From assembly GCA_019828545.1 (NCBI GenBank), contig JACVRA010000064.1:124001-188000 (forward strand): a DNA stretch of 64,000 bases, given 5' to 3'. A model generated the notes under the pieces. The model worked only from the letters and a program-made list of their open reading frames with translations, searched no databases and was not told where the DNA came from. The translations under genes and the position numbers were made by a program. Each line of letters starts with the position of its first letter. The first letter of the stretch is position 1. The DNA comes from Paracamarosporium sp. OC-R06-R3 (lineage: Eukaryota > Ascomycota > Dothideomycetes > Pleosporales > Didymosphaeriaceae). Below are positions 1 to 11,167 of the stretch, piece by piece.

Positions 1-261
1 TGTCAGCGTTTGCGATTCAGAAGTCGCGCGCAAGATGCAAACGTACAGCTGCGGAGGCACCTGGGAAGATGTTAGCTCAGCGGTCTCGCACAGCTCCAAG
101 ACCAGCCAAACGAGCAGGGTAGGTAGGACAAACGCACCATAGTGGCCGCCATTGCCGGGATCGTAGAGCGGATTGCCGTTCTGGCCGTCATAGCGACGGG
201 GCGCGGCGGTGGCCTGCTGGCGCAGCTTCTGCTGGCTGTGGGCGAGACTTGTTGGGTCCAT
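1..261 (-). CDS. 5' part of an unrecognised gene, cut by the window edge
   Basis: A reading frame opens at 261 on the minus strand (MDPTSLAHSQQKLRQQ...) and runs to a good donor at 138, with the matching acceptor giving a second exon from 60. That exon reads only GASAA before another consensus donor (GTACGT) at 46; reading through instead gives a stop within nine codons. The gene therefore either has a 14-nt second exon (47-60) or is a very short protein. The peptide is polar, rich in Gln, Gly and Asn, and shows no domain I know. It lies divergent from FCF2 with about 1.1 kb between. The exon structure is inferred from splice consensus only. Confidence 0.35.
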   Translation of the reverse strand, partial: MDPTSLAHSQQKLRQQATAAPRRYDGQNGNPLYDPGNGGHYGAFVLPTLLVWLVLELCETAELTSSQVPPQLYVCILRATSESQTLT

Positions 262-1369
262 GGTGGCTGGCGGCGCTGCGTGCGCTGAGGTGACGCGCGC
301 AAGGCAGGGGTGTCACGTTGGAGCTTCAAGTACTGCTTCGGGACGGCAGGCCGGTGCAGGTGCAAGGCGTCCTGGTCCAATGGGTGCGGGTGATGGTGAC
401 GGGGTGGAGGTTTGTGATTGTAGCTTGGATGTCGTGGTTGCGTCAGGTCGGCGGTTGGGTGGTCGAGGGCGCCGGCAAATGGTTAAAGCGGGGGCTGCCG
501 CGTGAGACGGGCTCGCACAGGACGCTGCAGCTGCCATCAGTATCAGACGGTGCGACGAGCATCGAGCATGTTGCGGGTTGTTGTGTTTACCTGGGCGACG
601 GCAACGGTGGACGCGACACAGGCGTGCGACTCGTGGTGCGATTGCTATCGTGGGCTTGCCAATCGGATGAGAGACTGCAGCGAACCACACGCGCGAATGC
701 TCCGCTGGGACAGGGACACGCCAGCGCTATGCGCAGGATCTCCTGGAGACGAGGCCGGTGCCCGCGGGGCGTGTGGGCTGGCTGCTGGTTGGCGAGAGGG
801 CCCAAGGCTGTGATGGTGAAGGGTGCGGGTGTCATCTCTGCCATGTTTACTTTATATGTCTTCACAGCACGTCGCACGCCGACAACCGGCCAGCAGTGAC
901 AGCACTGCGCGCTGCTGCCGGTGCCGTCACATCTCGTCGACGCAGACTCGACCGTCTCATCGCGATCCAGCTGCGCGGATGCATCCGGGCAACACGTTCC
1001 CGTCGAGCCACACGCCAGACAGACAGACAGTCTGCAATGCCCGCCTCTGCCACGATTGGTCCGAAGCCTGCCTTTGCAAGCACTCGGCCAGCCTGAGGCG
1101 ATGCGTTGTCAAGCCCAGGCGCGGGATGCGGCCGCCAGCACACCGGCGTCATCTGAGCGCCTTCGAGAAGCATAGCGTCTGCCGTCAGTCAACGCGCACA
1201 TTGCAATGACGGCATCGTCGTTGTTTGCAACCTACAGTTGTGATGTGCTCAACTCGCGGTGCTCCTGATGCGGTAAGCTGCGATTCTGCCGAGGTGAACC
1301 GTGCACCGTGCTCCAAAACCGCCTTCCAAATTTTTTCCGACGTCGTGCATCCGCCGCCAACTTTCAACC
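262..1369. other. intergenic region between divergent genes
   Basis: About 1.1 kb of GC-rich DNA between the left-edge gene and FCF2. Open frames of 60-190 codons occur on both strands, but they overlap one another, are Arg/Cys/Ala rich in the manner of random GC-rich translation and show no domain. It most likely holds the two promoters and 5' UTRs. Confidence 0.5.
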
Positions 1370-2270
1370 ATGGCGGACATGGCCCTGCTGCCAGCGCATC
1401 CACCCCAGGCGGACGACGACACCGATGAAGAGCTCACGGACGAGCAGGTGCGGGAGCTCCTCACTGAGGCTGCCGAACGCATGCGCGCAAATGCATCCCA
1501 GCCCACGACCGATGCCCCGTTCACGCTTCCCAAGCTGGCTCCGGGCCACATCGCCGATACCTATTCGACGACACAGGGCGCAATCACCAAGCTGGATTCA
1601 TCTAAGCTTCTTCCAAAGAAGGACCAGGCACTAGCCAACAGTATCAAGAAGATTGAGGACCCTGTGCAGCTCAAGAAACAGAAGAAAGAGGTAAGCTAAT
1701 CATGCGTATTTCCCACTTGCCCGTGATGATAATTATCCCATTTTACACTGACGCAGATCATGGCACCGTTTTGGCGTCACCTGCACAAACTGAAGGTTTT
1801 TCATATCATAGTTACACTGAGGCATCTCGAACCCACTGTTCATATTTCGTCTACTTGCCGATTGTGAGCTAACTTTCGTAAAGGAAAAGAAAGCCACCGC
1901 CGGCTCTGACTGGTTCAACTTGCCACGTACCGAGTTGACGCCCGAGCTGCGTCGCGACTTGCAACTGCTCAAGATGCGCAATGTCCTAGACCCCAAGCGA
2001 CACTACAAGAAGTCTGATTCCAAATCTGATGTCCCCGCCTTTAGCCAGGTTGGCACCATCATCGAAGGACCGACAGAGTTCTACAATGGCCGTATTAGCA
2101 AGAAGGACCGCCACCAGACTCTTGTGGACGAAGTGCTTGCGCAGGAAGAACAGACGGGCAAATTCAAGAACAAGTACGAAAACATCATCAAGTCGAAGAC
2201 AAGTGGCAAGAAGGCCTTCTACAAGGCGCTGCAAGAGAAGCGACGGAAGGGAAAGGTCGTCAAGCCTTGA
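1370..2270 (+). CDS. FCF2: Fcf2-type pre-rRNA processing factor
   Basis: Two exons (1370-1690 and 1884-2270; intron GTAAGC...AAAG in phase 0) give about 235 residues. The C-terminal half is the Fcf2 domain: SDWFNLPRTELTPELRRDL, the LKMRNVLDPKRHYKK block, then a basic tail ending RRKGKVVKP. Yeast Fcf2 is a nucleolar SSU-processome factor needed for early pre-rRNA cleavages (A0-A2) and 40S production; the human relative is TDIF2/DNTTIP2. The acidic N-terminus (residues 10-30) is typical. The start at 1370 was chosen because the protein begins MADMALL there; an in-frame ATG at 1301 would add 23 basic residues of UTR-like character. The gene is convergent with the phosphorylase gene, only 150 bp apart. 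Confidence 0.9.
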
Positions 2271-2421
2271 CCATCGGGGTAGAGACGGTGTTGATTATCC
2301 ACTCTGCCCTTTCGGTCCATGTCTATGTACAACCCTTGACGTCTAAGATGGGAATCGTGTACCCCATGTCAAATGGTAAGACATGCGACACGCCATTTTG
2401 GTCGTCCAAGCGGGTGACTGA

Positions 2422-3607
2422 TCAGTCCTCGTGCAGGTCTGACAGTATCTGCTTCACCAAAGCCTGCATATCTTTCGCGGCCTCCCGACCGGCATCAAGA
2501 ACCTCCTGATGGTTTGCCTTGCCCTTATTCAGATGATCGTCAAGCTCTGCTTTGGTCATTGCTTGTATGGCATCATCGTTTCCACGCGACCCCGCGTCGA
2601 GAACCGCCTTGTTCGTTACCAAACTGAAGGCCAACACTCGAATGCCTGCATGTCGCGCGACGATGATCTCTGGTACCGTCGACATACCCACGACGTCAGC
2701 ACCTAGAATGCGCAGCATCCTGCACTCCGCTCTCGTTTCATAGCTCGGACCACCCACAAAGGCGTAAACACCCTCGTGGAGTCTCCTCTTCTGCTGGTCG
2801 AGTCCAAGCTTTTTCCATGCTTTGTGTGTGCGCCGCCGTAAATCCAGGTCATATGCGTCACTCAACGGCGGGAATCGGACGCCGAACTCCTCGATGTTGG
2901 GCCCTCGTAACGGGTGGATGCCGACTAGGCCAGCAAGATTAAGATGCTAGATACGATTAGCACAAACCTCACATAGACCCAACTATGTAGAAAACATACA
3001 TCATTCAAGCAGACGATGTCTCCAACCTCGTAGTTCTCGTTCAGTCCTCCTGCTGCATTTGTGACTGTGAACCGTCAGATTTATTCACACGCATGACTCA
3101 TTGAGAATACCTATCATCGTCTCCACTCCAAGAAGCTTGCACACACGCGTAGCAAATGTAACAAGATCCATCGTGTGACCTTCGTAGAAGCTGTCGTCGG
3201 TTAATCAACATGTCAAGCCGCCCACCCGGTAGGAACAGTGACTGACTGTGCTCGTCCGACCAGCAGTGCCACCGGAATTTTTTCTGGGCCTATCAAGCCA
3301 AACACGAAGTTGCCGGCATGACCTTGGACTTGATCATCGACATCAGCACAAGCTGGACCAAAAAATTCAATGGCAATAACTGAAGCTCACCTGTGCTCCG
3401 TGGAAAATTTGGTATGGTGGAGTATGCGAGTTCGACCTTGGGTTCTGCTTCGATGGTATCAACGAGACCACCCAGTCCTGAACCGCATACAATAGCTAAT
3501 TTCGGTTTCTGAAGTGCTTCTGGGAGCTTCGAGCGTACATAGCCTGCTGTTTCAGAAGCGCGGGCGTAGGCGTTGGGTGCCGCTAGGTTGTCCAATGTTT
3601 CTGCCAT
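2422..3607 (-). CDS. PNP1: purine nucleoside phosphorylase (inosine/guanosine type)
   Basis: Five exons on the minus strand (3391-3607, 3247-3328, 3111-3190, 3000-3064, 2422-2946) join in frame to about 322 residues, close to yeast Pnp1. The product splits inosine and guanosine with phosphate to free base and ribose-1-phosphate in cytosolic purine salvage. Visible family blocks: GSGLGG phosphate loop in exon 1, VQGHAGNFVFG and the GRAHFYEGH block over exons 2-3, TNAAGGLN, and GPSYETRAECRMLRILGADVVGMSTVPE in the last exon. The four introns were placed by consensus and by keeping these blocks continuous. It is divergent from RSM10, with 227 bp between the start codons, so a shared promoter is likely. 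Confidence 0.93.
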
Positions 3608-3834
3608 TCTTGATACCTCTTTCTCGTAAGCACGAATCGAAGAAAGAAGATGAGAATTTATGCGATCTAAATCTCACCAAGCCATGTGCGGCAGGAGGGG
3701 TGATAGTCAAGATGTCTTGGCACGGTGCTCTCCGAGGCAAGCGCGTTCTGCCAGGCGGTGGACCAATTCGGCCTAGCTTCGATGTTTTGCTTCGACCCTC
3801 GATGCTACACGCGACGAGCATCCATCCATCAGCA

Positions 3835-5118
3835 ATGGCGGCGCCGCGTTCTCTACGGCCGTTCTTGGCCCCGGCAAAGAGAATAAAAGTACATACTTTT
3901 CAATTGAGACACTCTCGTGCTTTCACTAACAAAGACACAGATAATACCCCCTAGATCCTCCGCCCAAAGTTTTCTCCGATGCAAGAGCGACCGCGCAAAC
4001 CGTGACGATGACCGCGAGTATCGGAGCGCACCCGGCGAGGAGAGCAATGTCGATATCTACTCCGAGATTGAGAAGGGTGACATACCCATCGAGCAGCGTT
4101 TAGAGCACATGGGTATCGACCCAGCGGAGTATACGGCACTCAAGAACAGTGAAAGGAAGGCACAGAAGAAGTTCGAAAGCTGGGTCCCCAAATCGAAAGC
4201 AGAGGCACAGAAAAAATGGAAGAAGATGGCTAGCTCGCCGGACGATCTGACGATGTTAGAGATGTTCAAGAAGGAGGGTCTTGATGTGCTGAAGGAAGGG
4301 AAGTAAGTGCTCGGCCTTTTCTTTGGTGTTTTTGTCACGATGATTATTTGCTTTATACATGCATGGCTTTCAGAAGTTGGGTGACACCGACAAGCCGTGT
4401 TGACACCTGTGCACAAGTATGAGACTAGGAATTTTCCTCCACGCTTAATCGTACCTTGGACTCAAGCTACATTATGCTGACAGGTATCAATAGGGAACGT
4501 GGTTTGAAGCTCCCGACTGACAAAGACCCGCTCGACCCCAAGACACAGGCCGCCCTCGACGCCTTGAGGACGCCCATCAACGTCCAAGCTGTGCATCTCC
4601 GCCCACTCCGCCGTGCCCCAACCTACGGTGTCCCCGTCTGTGACCTCCAGCTCCGCACATACTCCATCCGCAATCTCCTCCTCTTCGCCGACTTCGCTGT
4701 TCGTGCAGCGTACTACATGGGTCTCTGCGCCCGGGGCCCAATTCCTCTCCCACGCATAACAGAGCGCTGGACTGTGCCCCGCGCGAACTTTATCTTCAAG
4801 AAGTCGCAAGAAAACTTTGAACGTATCACTATGCGAAGACTTATACAAATTCAAGATGGTCATCCCGATGTGGTGAAAGCGTGGCTAGCGTTCCTGCAAA
4901 AGCATCAATACTACGGAGTCGGTATGAAGGCTAACATCTGGGAGTACGAAAGTTTGGAAGCTGCAACAAGGGCTGGGTATGATATTGAACAGGGTGATTA
5001 CTCGAGGAGGAGAGAAGGCCCTATGCTGGAGAAGGTGGATGAGATTCTTAAGACGAAGGGTTTCAGGGACGCGATGAGAGGGCACAAGGTACCGAAAGAG
5101 ATAGAACTGAGACCGTAA
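3835..5118 (+). CDS. RSM10: mitochondrial small-subunit ribosomal protein S10 (uS10m)
   Basis: Three exons (3835-3888, 3941-4302, 4494-5118) give about 346 residues. Exon 1 codes for MAAPRSLRPFLAPAKRIK, basic with no acidic residues, as expected of a mitochondrial presequence. A fungal-specific acidic/lysine-rich extension follows. The uS10 fold then runs from about INVQAVHLRPLRR through PLPRITERWTVPRANFIFKKSQENFE, with a C-terminal extension. The protein belongs to the mitoribosome small-subunit head. In intron 2 the acceptor CAATAG at 4493 was chosen because the upstream CAG would give an immediate stop. Confidence 0.9.
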
Positions 5119-5545
5119 AAGCGAGTGTTTGGGAGAAGAAGGCAATTCTGTAAGATATGTGTCTGATGTCTTGTAAAGATGCATGTATTGTCGGAGTAGG
5201 AACATTGTGCATAGTGTGCTATATACCTTGGTTCGGTAAAGAAGACAAAGTCGTCACATGAGTATTGGCAATGGACAGCTTTGCGAGCTTCGTATCAAAC
5301 GTGTACAGACCTTGTCGGGCCGGGCTAGGGATCATGATGTGTAAAGCCTTTCTCTATGTCCTTTTTTCTCGTGTTTCTTCTGTATTGTGCTGACTCTCCC
5401 GCCGGTTTTCCACGAACAACCATCAACTTTCCAGCCGTTTTTAGAGGCGAGTGTCAAAGTCATGTTGCCCAACCATTTGTATAGCCTAAAACATCGAATT
5501 GCTAATCTAGTGGCTAGCTCCATTTCTATATAGGTATTGAGATAC
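5119..5545. other. spacer between convergent 3' ends
   Basis: About 430 bp separating the 3' ends of RSM10 and the MFS gene. It is AT-richer than its surroundings, has no convincing coding frame and probably holds both 3' UTRs. Confidence 0.5.
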
Positions 5546-7316
5546 CTAAAGAAGACTTTCTACCCAGTCCGCAGTTGCAATCCTAAACCTCTTGCCCCAC
5601 ATCCAGTACGGCACAGTCAACAGTCCGAAGATTCCAAGCAGCATCCCAAAAATCCCAAACGGCTCCGCATATCCTGCTTCCTGCGTCCAAGTCCCAACGA
5701 AAAACGTCCACGCAAAAGCGATGATCGCTCTCGAGCACGTCACAGCTACAAAACAGTCCCCCGCAATCGCAGGATAGCTCTCGATAATGTAGTTGAAACC
5801 CACACTCGGTGCCTGCATCAACCCAAATGCCGCCATTCCAAATGCAATCTGCAGTCCTACCCACCCCTTGGGGCTCGGATTTTGCGCAACAACGCCGAAG
5901 ATGATGGTACCAGCAGTGGAAATGAATAACGCGGGGATAGCAGTGACGATGCGAGATTCGGGCTCGCTGTACCCATGGATATCTTTCTTCGCGAGTCGCT
6001 TTGTGGTGAAGTCTGCGACGAAGTAAGTGTAAAGGCAGCCGAGGACCGCACCAACGAGCGCGCCGCAGTTAACGAGGCCGGCATCTTCGCCCCATAAGTA
6101 TGGCGGTGATGCTACGATTTGGGAGCCTACGGTGCTGATGGTTACTATGGCGCCCACGAGGCCGGCGTACCAGAGGGAAACTAGCCAAACGCCTGGGAGG
6201 CGGAGGGTGAGGTATGGAGCGAGGAATTTCCGACCGATGCCTCCGCGGAAGGTGAAGGGCTTGAGGGAGCGAAGGAAGGTGTATGGAGCATATGAAGACT
6301 GCTCGGATGCCGTTGCGGTGGTCACGGCGGCGATATCTTCTTTTGTCTCTGCTGTGGGTTTGTTGGAAGATTCGGAAGAATCCAATGCTGAGAGGATAGG
6401 ACGCTCATATAAAGTCTCGGGCTGCAGGAAGAAGCATACGACAAAGGTGATCGCTGACAGTACGACGTTCGTCCAGTGGATCCAGACGAGACCGTCATGT
6501 GCGGCAATGTAGCCACCAGCGATGGGGCCGACAAAGGAGCCCATGGCTAAGAAGACAGTGTAGAACGCCTTTATAGAGTCAATCATAGAGTTTCGTTGCA
6601 AGCTGGGAACGCCCACGACTTACCATGACTCTGCCGCGCTCATGCACAAAGAATATCTCGCCAACGACATCAGGCGCAACCGCATCTGCAGGACCCCCTC
6701 CTATGCCCATAAAGAATCTTGCAGCAAGTAGGCTATCGAAACTTGTCGAAAGCCCAGCCCACATCGAAGAGAACACCAGAAGCAATAAGCTAAGCAAGAT
6801 AACGGGTCGCCTCCCAAAGATGTACGATAGCGGTACCCAAAACAAGTTCGACACTCCCAGCATGAGAATGTTAACCTAATTATTTAGCCAAATCAACTCC
6901 AGGAGGACTTCCAAGAGCTTAGGGCACTCACGGCAATTAAGTGAGTCAAGTCAGCAAATGGTTTTGGCGGGAACCCAAAGATAGGCGTTGCGGCATATAC
7001 CGGGAGAGCACTCGCAATAGACGCGCTCGTAAAGTTTGCGACGAAAGGAACGAGACACATGCTGAACAGAATCCCGTATTTCTGCCATCGCGAGAAGTTT
7101 AGGGGATCCGCTGGGTCGGCTGATGGTTGAGGCACAAGACGGACCTCATCATGGATCTGATTCGATGCTGTCCATTCGAGATGCTCTGTAGATATGGATT
7201 AGTGTGGCTAAGTATCAATTGCAGGTCAAATTACCTATGAGGGTGACGGTGCCGGGAGGCGTCGCGTTTTGAACTTCTATCTTGGATAGACTCAATGCGT
7301 GTTTAAAACCCGCCAT
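5546..7316 (-). CDS. MFS transporter (DHA1-like) at the left border of the catabolic cluster
   Basis: Four exons on the minus strand (7235-7316, 6932-7185, 6624-6875, 5546-6568) encode about 536 residues. The layout is that of a major facilitator of the DHA1/polyamine-drug type: a cytosolic N-terminus with the DPLNFSRWQKY motif just before helix 1, the motif-A loop (PLSYIFGRRPV), then GIGGG...DVVGEIFFVHERGR, a charged central loop, and six more helices ending in a basic tail. Fungal relatives of this type move small organic solutes or drugs by proton coupling; the substrate here is unknown. It is divergent from the monooxygenase fusion gene across a 677-bp spacer holding two copies of the cluster element, so it is probably the uptake or efflux carrier of the pathway. 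Confidence 0.88.
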
Positions 7317-7435
7317 AGTATGCCACGGATGTGAATCGAGTATCCGATGACACGAGCGATCCACAGGCTTGTAGGGATATTATGTTGTTTCACGATCCTA
7401 CTGCAATGCACCCCATGGGGTCGCGTGTGGGGAAA

Positions 7436-7448
7436 TCGGAATGTGGAG
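7436..7448 (+). promoter_or_regulatory. cluster element copy 1 (TCGGAATGTGGAG)
   Basis: First of five exact matches to YCGGRATGTGGRG. It lies 120 bp upstream of the MFS start codon and 546 bp upstream of the monooxygenase start. The CGG triplet suits a Zn2Cys6 half-site and GTGGAG resembles the GGRG sites read by Adr1/Mig1-like finger pairs. Confidence 0.6.
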
Positions 7449-7784
7449 TGAGAGTCCAGATCTCCGCGTCGAACCCAAGGAGTGTGATACCAAGGCACGG
7501 AGTCTTCCTTCTTGAGCTTAGACGCAGATGTGCATTGCTTGTGTCGAATTATGGTCTGCTCGGCAGATACTGTACCCATGAAACCCGGCCTAAGAACGCG
7601 AATCGTTTCGGTAGAAATATGGGCTTACGACGATTCGGTTTACAAATACCTTGAACCGGGAAAGATTGTAGAACCATTCACGTAAACTTTCGTTGACCGT
7701 ACAGCCTATGTATAGCCATTCACGTGGCTCATCAACTATCTCTATGACCTAAAGTTTTGATTTGGCTAGTGGCCATTCATCCCT

Positions 7785-7797
7785 CCGGAATGTGGAG
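7785..7797 (+). promoter_or_regulatory. cluster element copy 2 (CCGGAATGTGGAG)
   Basis: Second exact match, 197 bp upstream of the monooxygenase fusion start. It differs from copy 1 only at the first base. Confidence 0.6.
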
Positions 7798-7993
7798 ATC
7801 ATTACCGACATGTAACGGGCTACCAGCTACTCCTTGACACGAACGTACAAATCACGCTAGCTTTGGATGCGACTATCACTTTTTTCAACGACCAGACATA
7901 TTCTTAATGCGCCAATAAATCCGGCATCAGTATCCAAACCGCCGCTACAGCCACGGAGTTGGAAAATCCCACGTTAACAAGAAATTTTTCACG

Positions 7994-10192
7994 ATGAACG
8001 GCGCAAAAACTTTCGCAAATGGCTACAATCATACAGAAGATCGAATGGAATCGCTCAATGTTCTAATTGTCGGAGCGGGGATTGGGGGACTGAGTGCGGC
8101 GATCTTTCTTCGACAACAGGGCCATCGCGTTACACTCTTGGAACAATCCAGATTCGCCAACGAATTAGGAGCTGCTGTACACATGGCACCTAATGCTACT
8201 GGCTTGCTTCTGAGAATGGGGATAAATGCTAAAAACCTGGGAGCTGTCCCTTGCAAGATCCTCTCCCAGTCTTTACCGGATCTCAAGCCGATGTTCGAAG
8301 TTCCGCTCTGGAGAACCGCCGGGAGGTGGCAGCATCAGTGGCTTTTAGCTCATCGAGTCGACCTACATTCGGAGTTGAAAAAGGTAGCGACTGCGGAAGA
8401 CGGCCTCGGCATACCGGCAGTCCTCCGTACTTCTAGCCGGGTGGCCAGTGTCAGTACAGATGGCTGTGTCACTTTAGAGTCTGGAGAGCAACTTGAAGCT
8501 GATGTTGTTATCGGTGCAGATGGTGTCCACTCCAAATCCCGTTATGCGTTGCCTGGCTCGACAAGTATAAGACCATTCGGATCCGGGAAGAGCGCATTTC
8601 GATTCACAATGCCGCGCTCGCGAGCTCTCGAGGACCCGCTGACGAAACCACTTGTGGAGAAGGAAGGACATCTGAACATCTTCATGGGGGAAAATCGACG
8701 TGTAGTCATTTACCCGACGAGAGACCATCAGCTTCTGAACTTTGTCTGCATACATCCGACTTCTGAGTCAGGGCAAAAGGACCAGAAAGCAGACGACTGG
8801 CAAAGCTCTGCAACGTTGGACAAGATGCTGGAAACGTACAAAAACTGGGGTCCAGCGATTTTGAGAATCTTGAGTATGGCTGACGAAGATACACTAAAGG
8901 TGTGGGACTTGCTGGATATGGATCAGCTACCAACTTGGACGGATGGACGGCTTGCACTGCTTGGGGACGCAGCCCATCCCTTCACACCACGTGAGTGATA
9001 ACGGTTTCTATAACTAAAAATATCACACTGATTATCTGCAGACCAAGGGCAAGGTGCAGCTCAGGCCATCGAGGATGCAGCGTCCTTAGCATGCGTTCTT
9101 CCCCTGGGTACACCAAAGTCTGAAATACCTGAACGGCTCAAACTCTACGAACAGTGTCGCTACAAACGTGCATCTCAGATTCAAGAATACTCGCGCATCG
9201 CAGGTAAAGATTTGGGCGATGGTCCTCCCCTCGACACGAGCCGCTACACAGACGAGAATTTCGGTCATGATGAGTGGCACTATACTAGCCAAAAACTGCG
9301 CGAGTGGCAATGGAACCGAAAGTCCAACTTGTACCGACGCATGCCTATAGCATTTGGACCCTTTCCCGGACCACGACAGGATCATTTCGGCTACGTTAGA
9401 GACTGGACTAATTCAACTTTCAGTACAATGAGCATTAAGTTCAAGACTTCTCGGACGCTCTTACAAAATCTGTTCCCTACTCCTCAGTTTAAGTTTGCAT
9501 CGGCCGATACCAATTGCTATGCCACGTTCTCTCTGTCTTCCTTGGACAATCTCGACTGGCTTGGTGGCCATGGATATAATCATTTTGGCCTGTACATTCA
9601 TGGTATCGAGTATACCACCCAAGAGACTGGCAAAAAGGTTGGGGGTACTTATCTTCCGGTGCTCTTTGAAAACCTCGCCGACCCTATTATTAGTGGACGA
9701 GAAGAGCTCGGCATGCCGAAAGTGTTCGCTACACTTGATGTTGCCAAAGTTGCAGACACATGGAGGCTGACAGCTGGATGGATGGGTAACAACTTTCTAA
9801 ATATCTCCCTCGCCGAACTGAAACCAAAGGCGTTATCGAACGGAGCACAAAGCTCTGATACGTTATCAAACATAAAGGAGGAAGGTCTTTTCTTCCACAA
9901 ATACATCCCTGCGACCGCTTCTGATGGCAGCAAAGAGCGAGGTCAGGCCGATATTGAATACGTGGGGTTTCTTCCGAATTCTGAAGAAGCGAAAGTAGAA
10001 CGACAGATTGGGAGTACATTAGTAGCAGAGCGCGCAGAGATCAAGTTTGATGCACTGGACTGGAAAAAGTTGCCAACTCTGCATCACGTTGTTCAAAGGT
10101 TGGCAGAAATCCCTATCTATGAAGTAGTGGAAGCAAAGTTGGTAGAAGGTCGGGGTGGTAGTGATGTAAGAGGTGCGAGGAAGCTTGTTTGA
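7994..10192 (+). CDS. FAD-dependent aromatic monooxygenase fused to an acetoacetate-decarboxylase-like domain
   Basis: Two exons (7994-8990 and 9042-10192; a 51-bp intron GTGAGT...CTGCAG) encode about 715 residues. Residues 20-400 form a group A flavin monooxygenase of the salicylate-hydroxylase type: GAGIGG at 27-32 for FAD, GADGVHSKSR at 174-183, and LLGDAAHPFTPHQGQGA at 322-338, split exactly by the intron. Residues about 430-700 resemble the acetoacetate decarboxylase superfamily, including GREELGMPK, where Lys559 aligns with the Schiff-base lysine; the second lysine of the classical pair is Val. The frame is open across the join, so this is one bifunctional protein and not two genes. I infer NAD(P)H-driven ring hydroxylation plus a decarboxylase or aldolase step on a keto acid. 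It is divergent from the MFS gene. Confidence 0.88.
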
Positions 10193-10520
10193 GCTGTAGA
10201 TCGTTTCAGAGGCCTCAAGTTTAATCCGGTTCAATATACTGTCTGCATGGATCATGACAAGTCATTTCGACACTGTGTGCTTTTTCATTGGAAGCTGGTA
10301 TTTTTAAACTGCTTAATAAAGGCCTAAACTATCTCATCTAACAGGCAAGCATAAAAAACTGTTACACCGATCTATTACGCCACGTAGTTCTGCCATTCAT
10401 GTAATGCATCCCTCACCATTCTCCACCTATTTTATATCTAATACCCCAAAGCCGCCCAATAGTCGCTCTCCATACTTTACTTGCCGTCTGTCCATCTTTC
10501 AGCATTACCCTAATCCTCTT
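10193..10520. other. spacer between convergent ends
   Basis: About 330 AT-rich bases downstream of the fusion gene. I see no gene or repeat; probably 3' UTR. Confidence 0.45.
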
Positions 10521-10838
10521 TCATAGCAAGTTTCCACTTACCGCTTCAAGAAACACTCCAGAAAACATAACTGTTATGAACGCTCTCTCAACTCCATTCT
10601 GATAAACCCTTCTTTGAGTATGGTCCAACCCCGTATTAATAGGGCGGTACGGCGGTACGCGTCTCTCATCTATGGGCCAGTTTGCCGGGTTGCTTGGAGT
10701 TAGGAAGTAATTTGGCGATGGGTGCGCGTTAAGTGTGGAGTCGAGAGGATCGGTTGCAGGAGTGTGGTGGAGATCGTAATCTGCAAGAACTGTGCGGAGA
10801 TTGTATGTTTGCGCGTTGGACGTTGTTGTTACGGACAT
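10521..10838 (-). CDS. small ORF of unknown function inside the cluster
   Basis: A 105-codon frame starting MSVTTTSNAQTYNL with a proline/asparagine-rich middle (FLTPSNPANWPIDERRVPP). It has no signal peptide, membrane segment or recognised domain. A strong donor (GCG followed by GTAAGT) lies just before the stop, so a second exon may replace the last few residues. Composition looks more protein-like than that of other short frames nearby, but with no known relative it could still be chance. Confidence 0.4.
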   Translation of the reverse strand: MSVTTTSNAQTYNLRTVLADYDLHHTPATDPLDSTLNAHPSPNYFLTPSNPANWPIDERRVPPYRPINTGLDHTQRRVYQNGVERAFITVMFSGVFLEAVSGNLL

Positions 10839-11167
10839 GGTGCAAACGATGGTCAGGTCGAGGTGTGGTAGCAGTACGATATTGACATACAGTCTACGCG
10901 TACATTACAAGGTGACAGGGTGGAACAGATTGGTCGGGATGTGGTAGACCCAGAAGCGTTGCGGGGTCCCGTATCACCGTGTGAAATTGGGGGCATCGGG
11001 ATGTGGAGGACCTCCGTCCTACGCCGCTCCACATATGCCGAGACGAGACGCGGTACATGCAATGGGCATGTATCACGTCTCAGTACAATCCTAGAGAGAA
11101 AACCCTTCGTAGTCTGTTTGATGCAGTTCACGAGTCTCGATCTTTGATCCTTCTTCCTCTAGCAGCA
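10839..11167. promoter_or_regulatory. promoter of the ALDH-like gene, with several cluster elements
   Basis: About 330 bp. It contains one exact cluster element at 10996-11008 and a near copy at 10934-10946 (TCGGGATGTGGTA). A reverse-strand variant with two extra bases, TCGGCATATGTGGAG, spans 11027-11041. The three lie within about 110 bp, the densest grouping in the cluster. Confidence 0.6.
10996..11008 (+). promoter_or_regulatory. cluster element copy 3 (TCGGGATGTGGAG)
   Basis: Exact match to YCGGRATGTGGRG, 160 bp upstream of the ALDH-like start codon, flanked on both sides by weaker copies. Confidence 0.6.

Larger units (their letters stand above)
7317..7993. promoter_or_regulatory. bidirectional promoter, MFS / monooxygenase fusion
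   Basis: 677 bp between two divergent start codons with no convincing gene. It holds two exact copies of YCGGRATGTGGRG, at 7436-7448 and 7785-7797, both on the plus strand and about 350 bp apart. Confidence 0.65.

Noticed and set aside
318..899. 193-codon frame in the 262-1369 spacer
   Set aside because: It overlaps other frames on both strands, is Trp/Arg/Gly rich without domains and has no splice or family support.
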